A stretch of DNA of 64,000 bases from contig NZ_WXEW01000002.1 of NCBI RefSeq assembly GCF_009901565.1, positions 62,001 to 126,000 on the forward strand. The letters are read 5' to 3'. The notes under the pieces were generated by a model. That model was not told the DNA's origin. It saw nothing but the letters and a program-made list of their open reading frames with translations, and did not search any database. The number at the start of each line of letters is the position of its first letter. Position 1 is the stretch's first letter. This document shows, one piece after another, positions 30,201-37,936 of the stretch. This DNA is from Herbidospora solisilvae (GTDB lineage Bacteria > Actinomycetota > Actinomycetes > Streptosporangiales > Streptosporangiaceae). The position numbers were made by a program, and so were the translations under genes.

Positions 30201-30478
30201 CGGCGCGGCGTTCGTAGTGGCGGTGTAATCGCCGGCACCCGGCCAGCCAGGAGACGGTCCGCTCCACCACCCAGCGGTGGCGGCCCAGCCGCTGACTGGA
30301 CTCGATCCCGCGCCGGGCGATGCGCGGGACGATGCCACACCCGCGCAGGAATGCCCTCACATGGGAGTAGCCGTAGCCCTTGTCGCCGTGCAGCTTGGCG
30401 GGCCTGCGTCGGCGTGGTCCACGGCGTGAGCGGATGGCCGGGATGCCGCACACCAGCGGCTCCAACGCCAGGCTGTGA
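30201..30478 (-). pseudogene. fragment of a second, related IS5-family transposase
   Basis: On the minus strand this encodes SLALEPLVCGIPAIRSRRG, RRRRPAKLHGDKGYGYSHVR and onward to LHRHYERRAD, then homology stops abruptly. It is nearly identical to 29216-29400 of the neighbouring IS in opposite orientation, and it also contains the roughly 30-codon segment that the other copy has lost. Both ends and the inverted repeats are missing. It was probably truncated by recombination. Confidence 0.82.
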
Positions 30479-30755
30479 CCGGATCATGCCCCGTGCTCAA
30501 CGGGGCTGCGGTATTCGCCCCGCGAGCCGCCTGATCGGGGCATGGGATCACGTGAAAGAGCCTTACACAGCCACTTCGACACGATCAGCCAGGTCGATGA
30601 TTTGGCCCTGGAAGGAGTTTCCTCAGGTCAAGCCGGGCGTTGAAACCATTGATGCGTATCCGTCATCGTTCCCGCATCTGTGAAAAACGCCATATTCGCC
30701 TCTGCGCGGGGGCGTTTGCAATGGAGTCCCATCCCCTCCGGAAACCGGGACCTCC

Positions 30756-31418
30756 ATGCGCATCCGATCGGCGGCCCTTGCCGCACTCCTGACATCGTCC
30801 CTGCTCATAGCCACTCCAGCGAGCGCGGCCCCGCGCGTTCCCGACGACATCAACGCCGACATGACCACCGCGATCAACGTGACGAACGCCTATTGGGCCC
30901 GCAACTGGACCAGCTTCTTCACCGGTACCTATCAGCCTCCCAAGGTCTTCGGCTCCTTCCGCCGGGGCGTGCGGCAGCCGCCGGCCTGCGGTGGTAGCCG
31001 CACCGGCTTCGGCAACGCCTTCTACTGCCTGCCCGGCGACTTCATCGCCTGGGACTTCGACCTCATGGCCGGCGGCTACCGATCCGGTGACGCCTGGGTC
31101 TACCTCGTCATCGCCCACGAGTGGGGGCACGCCGTCCAGGCCAGGATCCAGCGCTCTCTCGTGCCCCGCGCCCAGGAGTTACAGGCCGACTGTTTCGCCG
31201 GCGCCGTGCTGTTCGGCGCCGCGGCCCAGAAGACGCTCCTCTTCGAGGACGGAGACGTGGCCGAACTCCGCGCCGCCCTGCGCCGCATGGGCGACCGCAC
31301 CCCGTGGACCGACGTCGGCGACCACGGCTCCGCCGAGCAACGGATCTCCTTCTTCACCCGCGGCGCCGAGGGAGGCGTCCGCGCCTGCCTGCCGACGGCG
31401 TCCCGGCTGTCGAGATAG
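30756..31418 (+). CDS. secreted neutral zinc metallopeptidase
   Basis: 220 residues with a Sec signal peptide (1-24, ending PASA). Zinc motif HEWGH at 121-125 and a downstream QELQADCFAGA helix supplying the third ligand, as in the YpfJ-like putative neutral zinc metallopeptidase family. Two Cys pairs suggest extracellular stability. Shorter than full family members, without a long N-terminal membrane stem. A good hairpin follows. Its GC3 is high, unlike the scraps that follow it, so it looks intact and native. Confidence 0.82.
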   Translation: MRIRSAALAALLTSSLLIATPASAAPRVPDDINADMTTAINVTNAYWARNWTSFFTGTYQPPKVFGSFRRGVRQPPACGGSRTGFGNAFYCLPGDFIAWDFDLMAGGYRSGDAWVYLVIAHEWGHAVQARIQRSLVPRAQELQADCFAGAVLFGAAAQKTLLFEDGDVAELRAALRRMGDRTPWTDVGDHGSAEQRISFFTRGAEGGVRACLPTASRLSR

Positions 31419-31441
31419 ACAATCGGGCGCGACCCGATTGT
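31419..31441. terminator. hairpin after the metallopeptidase
   Basis: ACAATCGGG and CCCGATTGT form a perfect 9-bp stem with a 5-nt loop directly after the stop codon; no T-tract. Confidence 0.65.
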
Positions 31442-31499
31442 GGTGCTGCTGCGCGCGGTGAACCTCGGCGGCCATAAAAGGATCTCCCTGCCGTACCCG
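31440..31499 (+). pseudogene. DUF1697 N-terminal remnant
   Basis: VVLLRAVNLGGHKRISLP matches the characteristic N-terminus of DUF1697 proteins (YVALLRGINVGG...); the similarity ends after about 18 residues and the frame soon stops being family-like. It is a gene scrap. Confidence 0.5.
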
Positions 31500-31507
31500 C
31501 GCGCAGT

Positions 31508-31954
31508 GTGCACCGAGTCCCTGCCTGGCGCGACGATCCCCGTCTCGATGCCTTGTACCAACAGGCAATCCACTACCCGCATCCGCCGAATACACGTATA
31601 TTCCACAATAGGCATGACGTGACATCCGGCCCCAATGTGTCAGGAGGAAGCGGGGACTATTGTGAATATCTGGTGTTGACCTCTTTATCGCCGCAGGAAA
31701 TCCGTGACTACTTCGGCAAGGCCAAGATCGCAGGCGCGCGGCACGACGCGATGATCTCCCTCTACTCCAGCTATCCCGACGCCGGCGAGAGCCGGTTCAT
31801 TGTCGAGTTCATCGATTTCTACTGCAACCCCCTGGGGCTGGCTTTGCGGCGGCCTCTAGCCTGCTGTTCCGCCTGGGCGGGTGTCATTTCTCGGCGTCGC
31901 GGACCGCACGGCGAGAGCCTCTCCGTTGAGAGCCCTATATGTCGGGGTGTGTGA
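31508..31954 (+). pseudogene. degraded orphan gene, unknown family
   Basis: An open frame of 148 codons from a GTG at 31508. The middle (about residues 45-112: SGGSGDYCEYLVLTSLSPQEIRDYFGKAK, RFIVEFIDFYCNPLGLALRR) has the look of a real small actinobacterial protein with strand-helix alternation. The first about 40 residues and the last about 35 (Arg/Cys/Pro-rich) do not. GC is lower than average here. Probably the core of a former small gene with shifted ends; no function assigned. Confidence 0.4.
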
Positions 31955-32090
31955 AAGAACTGTTCCGTGGAAAGGTCAAGAAAGTAATGCGTTTCCACTG
32001 GATGTAAAGACGGCTATCCCTGTCGGCCTCCTGGATATCGATGCCGGCAAGTCAATTGAGGACCCGCAGAGCAGAAGGAAGAAGGGTGAG

Positions 32091-32321
32091 ATGATTGAAT
32101 TGCGTGTGACCTATGATCGACTGGCCGATGCCGCCTATATCTATATTTCCGATGGAATATTGCCCGGGGGATCTGTTCAGACGTATGCCTGCGACCCCGG
32201 TGAAGTCGGGGGAATGATAAATCTGGATTTCGATGAATTCGGCAAACTGATCGGCATCGAAATCTTGGGGGCCAGATCGAAGTTGCCGCATCGCATCCTT
32301 GACTCTGCTGAACGCCTATGA
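32091..32321 (+). CDS. DUF2283 family small protein
   Basis: 76 residues from ATG 32091 with a strong ribosome site (AGAAGGG). The pattern RVTYDRLADAAYIYISDG ... GMINLDFDEFGKLIGIEILGARSKLP is that of DUF2283, small proteins often found in mobile or defence contexts and of unknown function. Codon use is visibly less GC-biased than in chromosomal neighbours (many ATT, GAT, TAT), consistent with acquisition. Confidence 0.8.
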   Translation: MIELRVTYDRLADAAYIYISDGILPGGSVQTYACDPGEVGGMINLDFDEFGKLIGIEILGARSKLPHRILDSAERL

Positions 32322-32749
32322 GATATCTCCAATCCCGGCAACGCCGAAGCTCAGCTCGCAACCTTTCCGGCCCAGCGTGGGCCGATCCCTGGTCCGAAAA
32401 CATAACCAGAGCGAAGCGCAGCCTGGGAGCGCGTGAGCGACGCCCTTCTCCAGGGGCGTTCCCATATGCAGGAAGGCGAATGACGTGTGGCAGGTGCCCG
32501 AAGGGCACAACCACATGAGCCGTTCATTCGCCAGAGGTGGCGGGCAGTACTCGAGCACTTCACCGCAGCTCAGCACTCTCTAGCGGATCGGCTTCTCCTC
32601 CCCGCACTCCAGCACGCTGCGCCCGGAGCTTTCTGCGCGCCGCCGCGCGGAAGTGAGTAGGTCGCTATCACGCCCGCCCTCTGTTGTGAGGATTGTGAGA
32701 TCGGTAGCTTTCCCGTTCGACCTCGTGCACACCTGCGTACTTTTTCCCC
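32322..32749. other. intergenic region with an ancient copy of the hairpin repeat
   Basis: 428 bp without a gene. GGCCCA-GCG-TGGGCC-type symmetry at about 32369-32383 could terminate the DUF2283 transcript. The rest is mostly the degenerate repeat R4 (separate entry). Confidence 0.45.
32421..32560. repeat. repeat R4, degenerate copy of the tRNA-Ala flank repeat
   Basis: GCGAAGCGCAGCCTGGGAGCGCG, GTGTGGCAGGTGCCCGAAGGGCAC, and TTCATTCGCCAG in this order mirror the intact repeat at 37733-37872, but with many changes and a shortened hairpin. The final tRNA-derived bases are no longer recognisable. It appears to be the oldest of four copies. Confidence 0.55.
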
Positions 32750-34213
32750 GTGATCGCACCGATTGTGTTCCTTTTGATAGTGATTTTGGGCATCCCTGCA
32801 ACGTTCGTCTGCGGCGCCGTGATCTTCGCGGCGCGATCGGCCCCTCGCGACCGACATGCCCATGTGGGCAGAAACCGCCTGGTCGTTGGGGCGATCTTGT
32901 CGGCGTTCGGTCTCGTGGCGATGGCCCTCATCGCGTGGTCCACCCATGAAGACCAGCACTATGACGACTTCGGGTCAGCGCTGACTGCTCTGGCGGGCGT
33001 GGTGGCTGGCGCGCTGCTCATCTTCGGATTGGGACCCTTCATTCCATGGCTGCTGCTAGTGCTCTGGCGAAACGCCTCACGGCTGCCGCCCGCGTTTCGG
33101 CCGGCAGTCCGTCCTCTGGCCGACAGACCCGCCCGGACAGCCGCCGGCGTAACGACGACGATGAGCGCGACCGCCGTCGCGATCGCCGTGGTGATCATCT
33201 CGGTTGCCGTAACGGCGAAGGCCAGGGCGGATTATCGGCCTGAGGGCCGACTGGGCGCACTCGTGGTGGAAGGGTTCTCCCCGGACCAGGCGGCCACCGT
33301 GCGGGCGGTCATCAGGCAGGAGTTGTCCGGCGCACCCATCGCAGAGAACAATGGCCAGCGCGAACTCGGCCATATTGAGGTGGAGACCTCCGGCTATTCC
33401 TACTGGGGCGAAACACACATAGGTGACCAGGCGCTGCTCCGCTACCTCACCGGCGATCCGTCAACCCCCTACGACCCGGAAACAGCCGTGGTGATCACGA
33501 CAGGCGAAGAAGGAGTAGCAGACTCAGCGAAGGTCCGGTACGCCTTCTTCGAGACCAATCAATCGCCGTCCACGAAGACCATCCCGGCGATCACGGTCAG
33601 TCCACCCGAGCCCCGTCTGGGGTCGGTCTTCATCCCCGCGAAGGTTGTGCGGGATCTCGGCTTTCACCTGGAACCGGAGCAGCTGATCATCGACCCTTCT
33701 CTTCATCGAACCTCGGCGATCGAGCGGGAGCGGCTCGATCGCAGACTCGAGGAGACCACGCGGATTCACCTTGAGCAGGGTTACCAGGCCCCGACCGGCT
33801 GGCTGTACGTCGTAGCGGTACTGGTGCTCATCGCCCTCCTCGGCACACTGGCCACGATCCGTTCTGCTCGTTCGATGCGCCTCCTGCTCCGGGCCGGTGG
33901 CGGCTCAGCCGCTGCCCTACGCTTCTTCGTCGGCTGCCGAGCGGCATTCAGCGCGGCCCTCGGCACGGCGATGGGCGCCTGCGCCGGGTGCGTCATCGGC
34001 CTTCTCCTGGCGTGGCCCATGACCGCCCCGATCGACTGGGATCCGGCCCCACGGGCACCGTTCGAGACCCCCTGGGCGCTGATCGCCGCTCTGGTCGTCG
34101 GACTTCCCGCATTCGCCGCAGCCATCGCGGCCTTCGCCCCTGTCAGATGGCTCACCCGGTCGGACCGCATATCGAAACCCACGCTTCCGCCCTCTCCCGT
34201 ATCTGTGCCATAA
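32750..34213 (+). CDS. FtsX-like ABC permease, solitary
   Basis: 487 residues from GTG 32750. Hydrophobic segments at about 3-28, 42-62, 75-105 and 135-155, a soluble extracytoplasmic domain about 160-340 (DYRPEGRLGALVVEGF...), then three C-terminal segments (about 350-368, 388-420, 440-465) as in FtsX/MacB-type permeases. LATIRSARSMRLLLRAGGGSAAALRFFV is the usual cytoplasmic coupling loop. No ATPase gene is adjacent and the start has no clear ribosome site, so the gene may have lost its 5' part and its operon partner when the region was rearranged. Confidence 0.65.
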   Translation: MIAPIVFLLIVILGIPATFVCGAVIFAARSAPRDRHAHVGRNRLVVGAILSAFGLVAMALIAWSTHEDQHYDDFGSALTALAGVVAGALLIFGLGPFIPWLLLVLWRNASRLPPAFRPAVRPLADRPARTAAGVTTTMSATAVAIAVVIISVAVTAKARADYRPEGRLGALVVEGFSPDQAATVRAVIRQELSGAPIAENNGQRELGHIEVETSGYSYWGETHIGDQALLRYLTGDPSTPYDPETAVVITTGEEGVADSAKVRYAFFETNQSPSTKTIPAITVSPPEPRLGSVFIPAKVVRDLGFHLEPEQLIIDPSLHRTSAIERERLDRRLEETTRIHLEQGYQAPTGWLYVVAVLVLIALLGTLATIRSARSMRLLLRAGGGSAAALRFFVGCRAAFSAALGTAMGACAGCVIGLLLAWPMTAPIDWDPAPRAPFETPWALIAALVVGLPAFAAAIAAFAPVRWLTRSDRISKPTLPPSPVSVP

Positions 34214-34403
34214 AAGGGGCCGCAGACGCGGTGGGTCGCGGAGAGAACAGCAGCAGGCGATACTCGGCGCCGTGGTGGCCATGGTGAGCCGGTAAATAGG
34301 CATCAGCCCTCGGCGAGGGCGTCCCCAACATATTCATATGAACTGGATGTATCGAAACCTCAGCCAGATCTTGTGGACATCATGACGCTAATGGATCAGT
34401 TCA

Positions 34404-34847
34404 ATGAGTGAGATGATTCAGGTATTCGAGTTCGCTCGGACCGGCAGACTCGGTTTCGTCACCCTGGGGATGTCGTTGGATGAGGTTCTGCGACAGATGG
34501 AGCCCCCCGACGGGATGACCGACGGGGCGTGTCCCATATATGCATTCCGGGATGTGCAACTGGGATTTTCTGATGCGAATGTACTCTGGCTTATCATGGT
34601 CGAGCCCAGAGGAGATCTCACTTTGCCGTCGCCGATTGGTTCGGGCGGGGCCTTCCACACGCCGAAGCTATCGCATGTCATGGCATACATGCGAAAAGTG
34701 AACGAAGACGTGGAATGGTGTGAGCCATATGTGCCGGGGGAGGAATGGTTGAGAGTCTGCCGCTCCGGTGTTAATTTGAGTTTTGATGACGATGGCACCT
34801 TGCAGACGGCAGGACTCTCGGATAAAAGATATCTCTCCGAGGTGTGA
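34404..34847 (+). CDS. small orphan protein, immunity-like
   Basis: 147 residues, acidic, no membrane segment. The N-terminus (QVFEFARTGRLGFVTLGMSLDEVLRQMEPPDG) is the short motif RLGxVxLGMxxxEV seen at the start of several uncharacterised immunity-type proteins; the rest (VLWLIMVEP, LRVCRSGVNLSFDDDGTLQTAGL) is beta-rich. No toxin partner is visible. Lower GC and less biased codons than the flanking chromosome. Function not assigned. Confidence 0.6.
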   Translation: MSEMIQVFEFARTGRLGFVTLGMSLDEVLRQMEPPDGMTDGACPIYAFRDVQLGFSDANVLWLIMVEPRGDLTLPSPIGSGGAFHTPKLSHVMAYMRKVNEDVEWCEPYVPGEEWLRVCRSGVNLSFDDDGTLQTAGLSDKRYLSEV

Positions 34848-34920
34848 GTCGATATATCGTCACGGTGGCGGTCGAACTGGGCGACGTCGGCCACACCCAT
34901 ACGAGCCGGCCCAGCCGTAG

Positions 34921-35118
34921 CCACGTCATCGCTTCCCGTGCCCGACTGCGATCGGCTTGGCCCGCGAACACACCCAACGCTGCCAGGCCGCAGAAGCCGC
35001 CAACGCGCTGCTCGAAGCCGAGAGGACGACATCAGACCAGCTCCGCAATCACCACACAGGCATCGAGCGGCCGCCCACGCCTGATAAAGAGGAACTTGCA
35101 CAACGGATCGGCGCCTAG
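34921..35118 (+). pseudogene. C-terminal gene scrap with helical charged sequence
   Basis: After an in-frame stop at 34918, a frame runs to TAG 35116-35118 encoding LAREHTQRCQAAEAANALLEA, ERTTSDQLRNHHTGIERP and PDKEELAQRIGA. The helical, high-GC3 character suggests the 3' end of a former gene. Family unknown. Confidence 0.35.
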
Positions 35119-35195
35119 AGGGATCGCATCAGTACTGGCGAGACGTCGAAAAAGGAGGCCCGCTCAAAACGTGTGAGCCGCCATAGGCGACCCCG

Positions 35196-35251
35196 ATCAG
35201 GTGCCCCGACGGGGCAATAACCACGGGCCATTCATTCACCAGTGGAGCTAA
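35196..35251. repeat. repeat R3, partial copy of the tRNA-Ala flank repeat
   Basis: Holds CAGGTGCCCC, GGGGCAATAACCACGGGCC and ATTCATTCACCAGTGGAGC, ending in the tRNA-derived GAGCTAA. It then continues with CGCTCGCCTACTCGAACTC, which is shared (with two changes) by R1 but not by the true tRNA. The upstream half of the repeat is absent. Confidence 0.75.
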
Positions 35252-35384
35252 CGCTCGCCTACTCGAACTCGGCCATCCGGATCGACATGCCTTATGAATG
35301 ATGGCGGCTGAGACGTGCACTCTCTGCACCGAATGCACACCAACTGCGCGCCTTCCCCCCATACACGTCTGCTTTGATGGCGCC

Positions 35385-35819
35385 GTGACGGAACGGAGAA
35401 CACCACAAGCGCCCGAGGTCCACCACTGGACCTTCGGATGCGGGCTCTCCACGCTCGTCGCCATCGCGTGCGCGACGTTCGGGACCTTGCTCGATATTCA
35501 CCTGGTAGCTCGCGCGGAGTACTACTGCCTGGGCGACCTGAGCGCCGGCCAGAACTTCGCCGGTGCGGTCTGGTCTCTGAGCCGGATCGTGATCTTTCCG
35601 TTCGTCTCGGTGTTGTCGGCGCTCGCCGCGCAGGCATTCCACTTGCTGACCCGGCTGCCATGGCTGGCCGGGCGTTTATGGCCGACCTGCATACTGCTCC
35701 CTCTCACCCTTGCTGGCTCCTTCGCCGGACCCGTAGCCATGACCGTGTACGACTTGGCCACCAAGGGCACTCCAGGTGATTGTGTTCTCCCTTGGTGGCC
35801 TTCGTGGGTTCCCTCGTAA
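35385..35819 (+). CDS. small membrane protein, three or four TM helices
   Basis: 144 residues from GTG 35385 (VTERRTPQAPEVHHW). Hydrophobic segments about 20-45, 62-85 and 100-125. No recognised family. An in-frame ATG at 35298 would add an unlikely Cys-rich leader. It is the only plausible gene between repeats R3 and R1 and may be a remnant cargo gene of the island. Confidence 0.5.
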   Translation: MTERRTPQAPEVHHWTFGCGLSTLVAIACATFGTLLDIHLVARAEYYCLGDLSAGQNFAGAVWSLSRIVIFPFVSVLSALAAQAFHLLTRLPWLAGRLWPTCILLPLTLAGSFAGPVAMTVYDLATKGTPGDCVLPWWPSWVPS

Positions 35820-36140
35820 CCTGGCAACGTCCTACACCCGGAGGCCTTTGCAAATGTTTGCTGACCGCGTCGCCCCCTGGTCGGCCTCCTGCCAACCCGG
35901 TGGGTCCGGTGAAGTGGGATTCGGTCGGAAACGCTACATCGATGCGGATGTGGGACCGGCGGTGGCCTCCGACGCGCCGACCTACCCCATTGCTCTGTTC
36001 CTTCACGTCACCCGACAGTCGGAAACGGCGGTGTCTCGAAAAACACCGCCGTCAATGGACCTGCTGCGCTATTCGCCGCCGCTCTGCGGAGGTTGTTCGC
36101 TTCGGTAACGTGTTGGTCGTGGCGGGCAACGACTACACCT
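35820..36140. other. gene-free stretch with a terminator-like hairpin
   Basis: No supported gene. The only clear structure is the inverted repeat at 36025-36052. Confidence 0.4.
36025..36052. terminator. hairpin in the island
   Basis: ACGGCGGTGT and ACACCGCCGT form a perfect 10-bp stem with an 8-nt A-rich loop. It may terminate a transcript coming from either side. Confidence 0.55.
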
Positions 36141-36299
36141 CGGCGAAGCGAGGCCTTCCCAGGGAGCGCGAGGGGGCGAAGCCCTCTCGTATCGGGGGGC
36201 CGGGGGGTCGTCCCCCCGTGTGGCAGAAACGGTGAATGGCCCGCGGCAGGTGCCCCGAAGGGGCGACAACCACGGGCCACTCATTCACCAGTGGAGCTA
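36141..36299. repeat. repeat R1, near-full copy of the tRNA-Ala flank repeat
   Basis: About 140 bp are colinear with 37733-37872 with roughly five substitutions and one indel, ending in GTGGAGCTAA, the 3' end of the tRNA-Ala gene. Two substitutions fall in the 13-bp outer stem (GAATGGCCCGCGG against CCACGGGCCACTC) and are not compensated, so this copy has lost part of the hairpin. Beyond the tRNA bases it follows R3, not the tRNA. Confidence 0.8.
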
Positions 36300-36453
36300 A
36301 CGCTCATCTACTCGAACTCATCCAACTGGCTCGCGGTGTCCCACGGATGACAGGATCTGGACGGCACCAGGGCGATCGGAACCTTCTCACGATCATGCGC
36401 TCTCCAGACAATTCCCCGTCGTCAGACGAGCGCAGTGCGGGCCATCGCCCCTT

Positions 36454-36788
36454 GAGGTCGCTCAGCGCGACGCGGAACTGTTGCGCCGCCTGTCCCAGTA
36501 ACGGTGTACCTGACCAGGATCACGTCGTGGCCATCGCCGAGGATATTCTGCCTTCGGTCGGGCTGCGTGACGGCGGTCTCCTGCATGCAGCTGTGTCTAC
36601 GCCCGCAGACTAAGGTCTTCGGCCAGGCCGCGTACGCCGATGCGTGGACCGAGGCTGCGGCCCTAATGCAGAACCTCATCATCGTCCGCCGTATGGTCAA
36701 CGACAGCAAACGACTGGGCTGGACCTGCGCCATCGTATTCTTGGAATTGAATGGCGAGACCTCTTCGGCCCCAAGCCGACGCCGCTGA
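36454..36788 (+). pseudogene. dead antitoxin-Doc (Fic-fold) toxin module
   Basis: The segment 36454-36501 encodes an antitoxin C-terminus (EVAQRDAELLRRLSQ, then stop). Three bases later GTG 36504 starts a Doc-like protein: VYLTR in one frame, HVVAIAEDILPSVGLRDGGL in a second, then PQTKVFGQAAYADAWTEAAALM and LGWTCAIVFLELNG back in the first. At least two frameshifts break it, and the Fic catalytic motif HPFxDGNKR reads RRMVNDSKR. Spacing and order are those of a Phd/Doc-type toxin-antitoxin pair. It is non-functional. Confidence 0.75.
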
Positions 36789-36963
36789 GGCTCGGAGAGC
36801 AAACGGACTCCTGAGAAGCCGACGAGTCCTCTGACGTTCTGGGTGAGGCGCAACGTTGACGGCAAAGCTCTGGATAAGCAAGACGGCAGATACCGACCGA
36901 CAAAAATGTTGATGACTCGGCCACGCGAAGCGAGTTGTCGAGCCACCTCTCTTCGGTCGATCG

Positions 36964-37443
36964 TTAGCGCGCCTGCGGATCACCCGGCCAGAACTGGAAG
37001 AGGTAGGCTTCCAGTTCTTCATCGGCGTCCTCGGGGAAATGGTCCGGCGGCACGAGTGTCGTCCGATGCCCTCTCACATTCCAGTTGCTTTTCGGTGGCC
37101 CCAACTCGACGGCGAGATTTTTCGTGTCGGTGAGCATTTCGTCGATGGCGATAGATCCAGAGCTCACATAGAAACTGGTGGTGATCACTTCTGCGTCGTG
37201 ACGGGGCCCTGGGTCGGATGGCCACACTTCAAAACGAATGCGCGGCCGGTGCCCATCGAATTCACTAGTGATCATGAGCATGTTGTCGGCTGCCACCAGC
37301 CATTCGGGCTCAACGCCCCGGTCATTCCAAGAACTGTCGTATGACTTCGCGTCCGGGTCGCCGGGCCCACCATGATCCGTGATGGAGAATTCATAGTACT
37401 GTACGAAGGTCGAATCTTCCACGGATCGGATCATTTCCAGCAT
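36964..37443 (-). CDS. small acidic orphan protein, immunity-like
   Basis: 159 residues from ATG 37443, with GAGGAT just upstream; a TTG 12 nt earlier is in frame. Acidic, soluble, beta-rich (RIRFEVWPSDPGPRHDAEVITTSFYVSSGSIAIDE), ending EELEAYLFQFWPGDPQAR. No known family. A degenerate copy of its 3' end recurs at about 37545-37580, implying a former tandem duplicate. Size and setting suggest an immunity or anti-phage accessory protein, but that is only inference. Confidence 0.6.
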   Translation of the reverse strand: MLEMIRSVEDSTFVQYYEFSITDHGGPGDPDAKSYDSSWNDRGVEPEWLVAADNMLMITSEFDGHRPRIRFEVWPSDPGPRHDAEVITTSFYVSSGSIAIDEMLTDTKNLAVELGPPKSNWNVRGHRTTLVPPDHFPEDADEELEAYLFQFWPGDPQAR

Positions 37444-37732
37444 TGAGATCCTCAAGTTTCGTCGGAGTCCCGCATCGGCCAGACGTGTCGGACAAGGATG
37501 GTTGAGGGCTTCGAATCAGAGCCCTCTATCAGGGATACGGGCCATTCGGTCAGAACTGGAAGAGATAAGACCCTCATTTCTTCAGCGGCGCGTTGACCAA
37601 GGCCGATAACCGAGCGAAGCGAGTTCGATCCGAGCGAAGCGAGGCCTGTCCAGGGAGCGCGAGGGGCGGAGCCCTTCGCAAGGAGCGCAGCGACCCGGAG
37701 CGACAGCGACGCCGGGACGCGAAGCGGCCGGG
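37444..37732. other. gene-free stretch upstream of the orphan gene, with a decayed gene copy
   Basis: At 37545-37580 the sequence GGTCAGAACTGGAAGAGAT matches the 3' end of the gene at 36964 (GGCCAGAACTGGAAGAGGT), a relic of a paralogue. The rest contains CCGAGCGAAGCGAG twice (about 37611 and 37629) and short GCGAAGC-type repeats; no gene. Confidence 0.5.
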
Positions 37733-37872
37733 GGGAGCGCGAGGGGGCGAAGCCCTCTCGTATCGGGGGGTTCGGGGGGTCGTCCCCCCGTGTGGCAGAA
37801 ATGGTGAATGGCCCGTGGCAGGTGCCCCGAAGGGGCAACAACCACGGGCCATTCATTCACCAGTGGAGCTAA
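37733..37872. repeat. repeat R2, intact hairpin-rich repeat abutting tRNA-Ala
   Basis: Several hairpins in a row: GAGGGGGCGAAGCCCTC, GGGGGG-TCGT-CCCCCC, and an outer perfect 13-bp stem GAATGGCCCGTGG/CCACGGGCCATTC (37806-37854) enclosing TGCCCC-GAA-GGGGCA. It lies 10 bp downstream of the tRNA 3' end on the tRNA strand, so the inner hairpins may be the tRNA terminator. The last bases are the tRNA 3' end itself. Partial copies lie at 36141, 35196 and 32421. Confidence 0.8.
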
Positions 37873-37936
37873 GGGGATTCGAACCCCTGACCCCCTCCAT
37901 GCCATGGAGGTGCGCTACCAGCTGCGCTATAGCCCC
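37864..37936 (-). tRNA. tRNA-Ala (anticodon GGC)
   Basis: 73 nt on the minus strand fold as a cloverleaf: acceptor GGGGCTA with TAGCTCC (one G-U pair) and discriminator A; D-arm GCGC AGCTGGTA GCGC; anticodon stem CCTCC/GGAGG with loop ATGGCAT, giving GGC; T-arm AGGGG TTCGAAT CCCCT. CCA is not encoded. It anchors the repeat-bearing accessory region. Confidence 0.95.

Noticed and set aside
35196-36299. Possible tRNA genes at repeats R3 and R1
   Set aside because: Only the last about 10 bases of the tRNA are present; no cloverleaf can be built from the adjoining sequence.
36236-36613. A 125-codon plus-strand frame across repeat R1
   Set aside because: It runs through hairpin repeat sequence; only its last part is meaningful, as one frame of the dead Doc gene.
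32421-37872. CRISPR-like array made of the repeats R1-R4
   Set aside because: Only four copies with irregular 1-3 kb spacing, different lengths and a tRNA junction; no cas genes.
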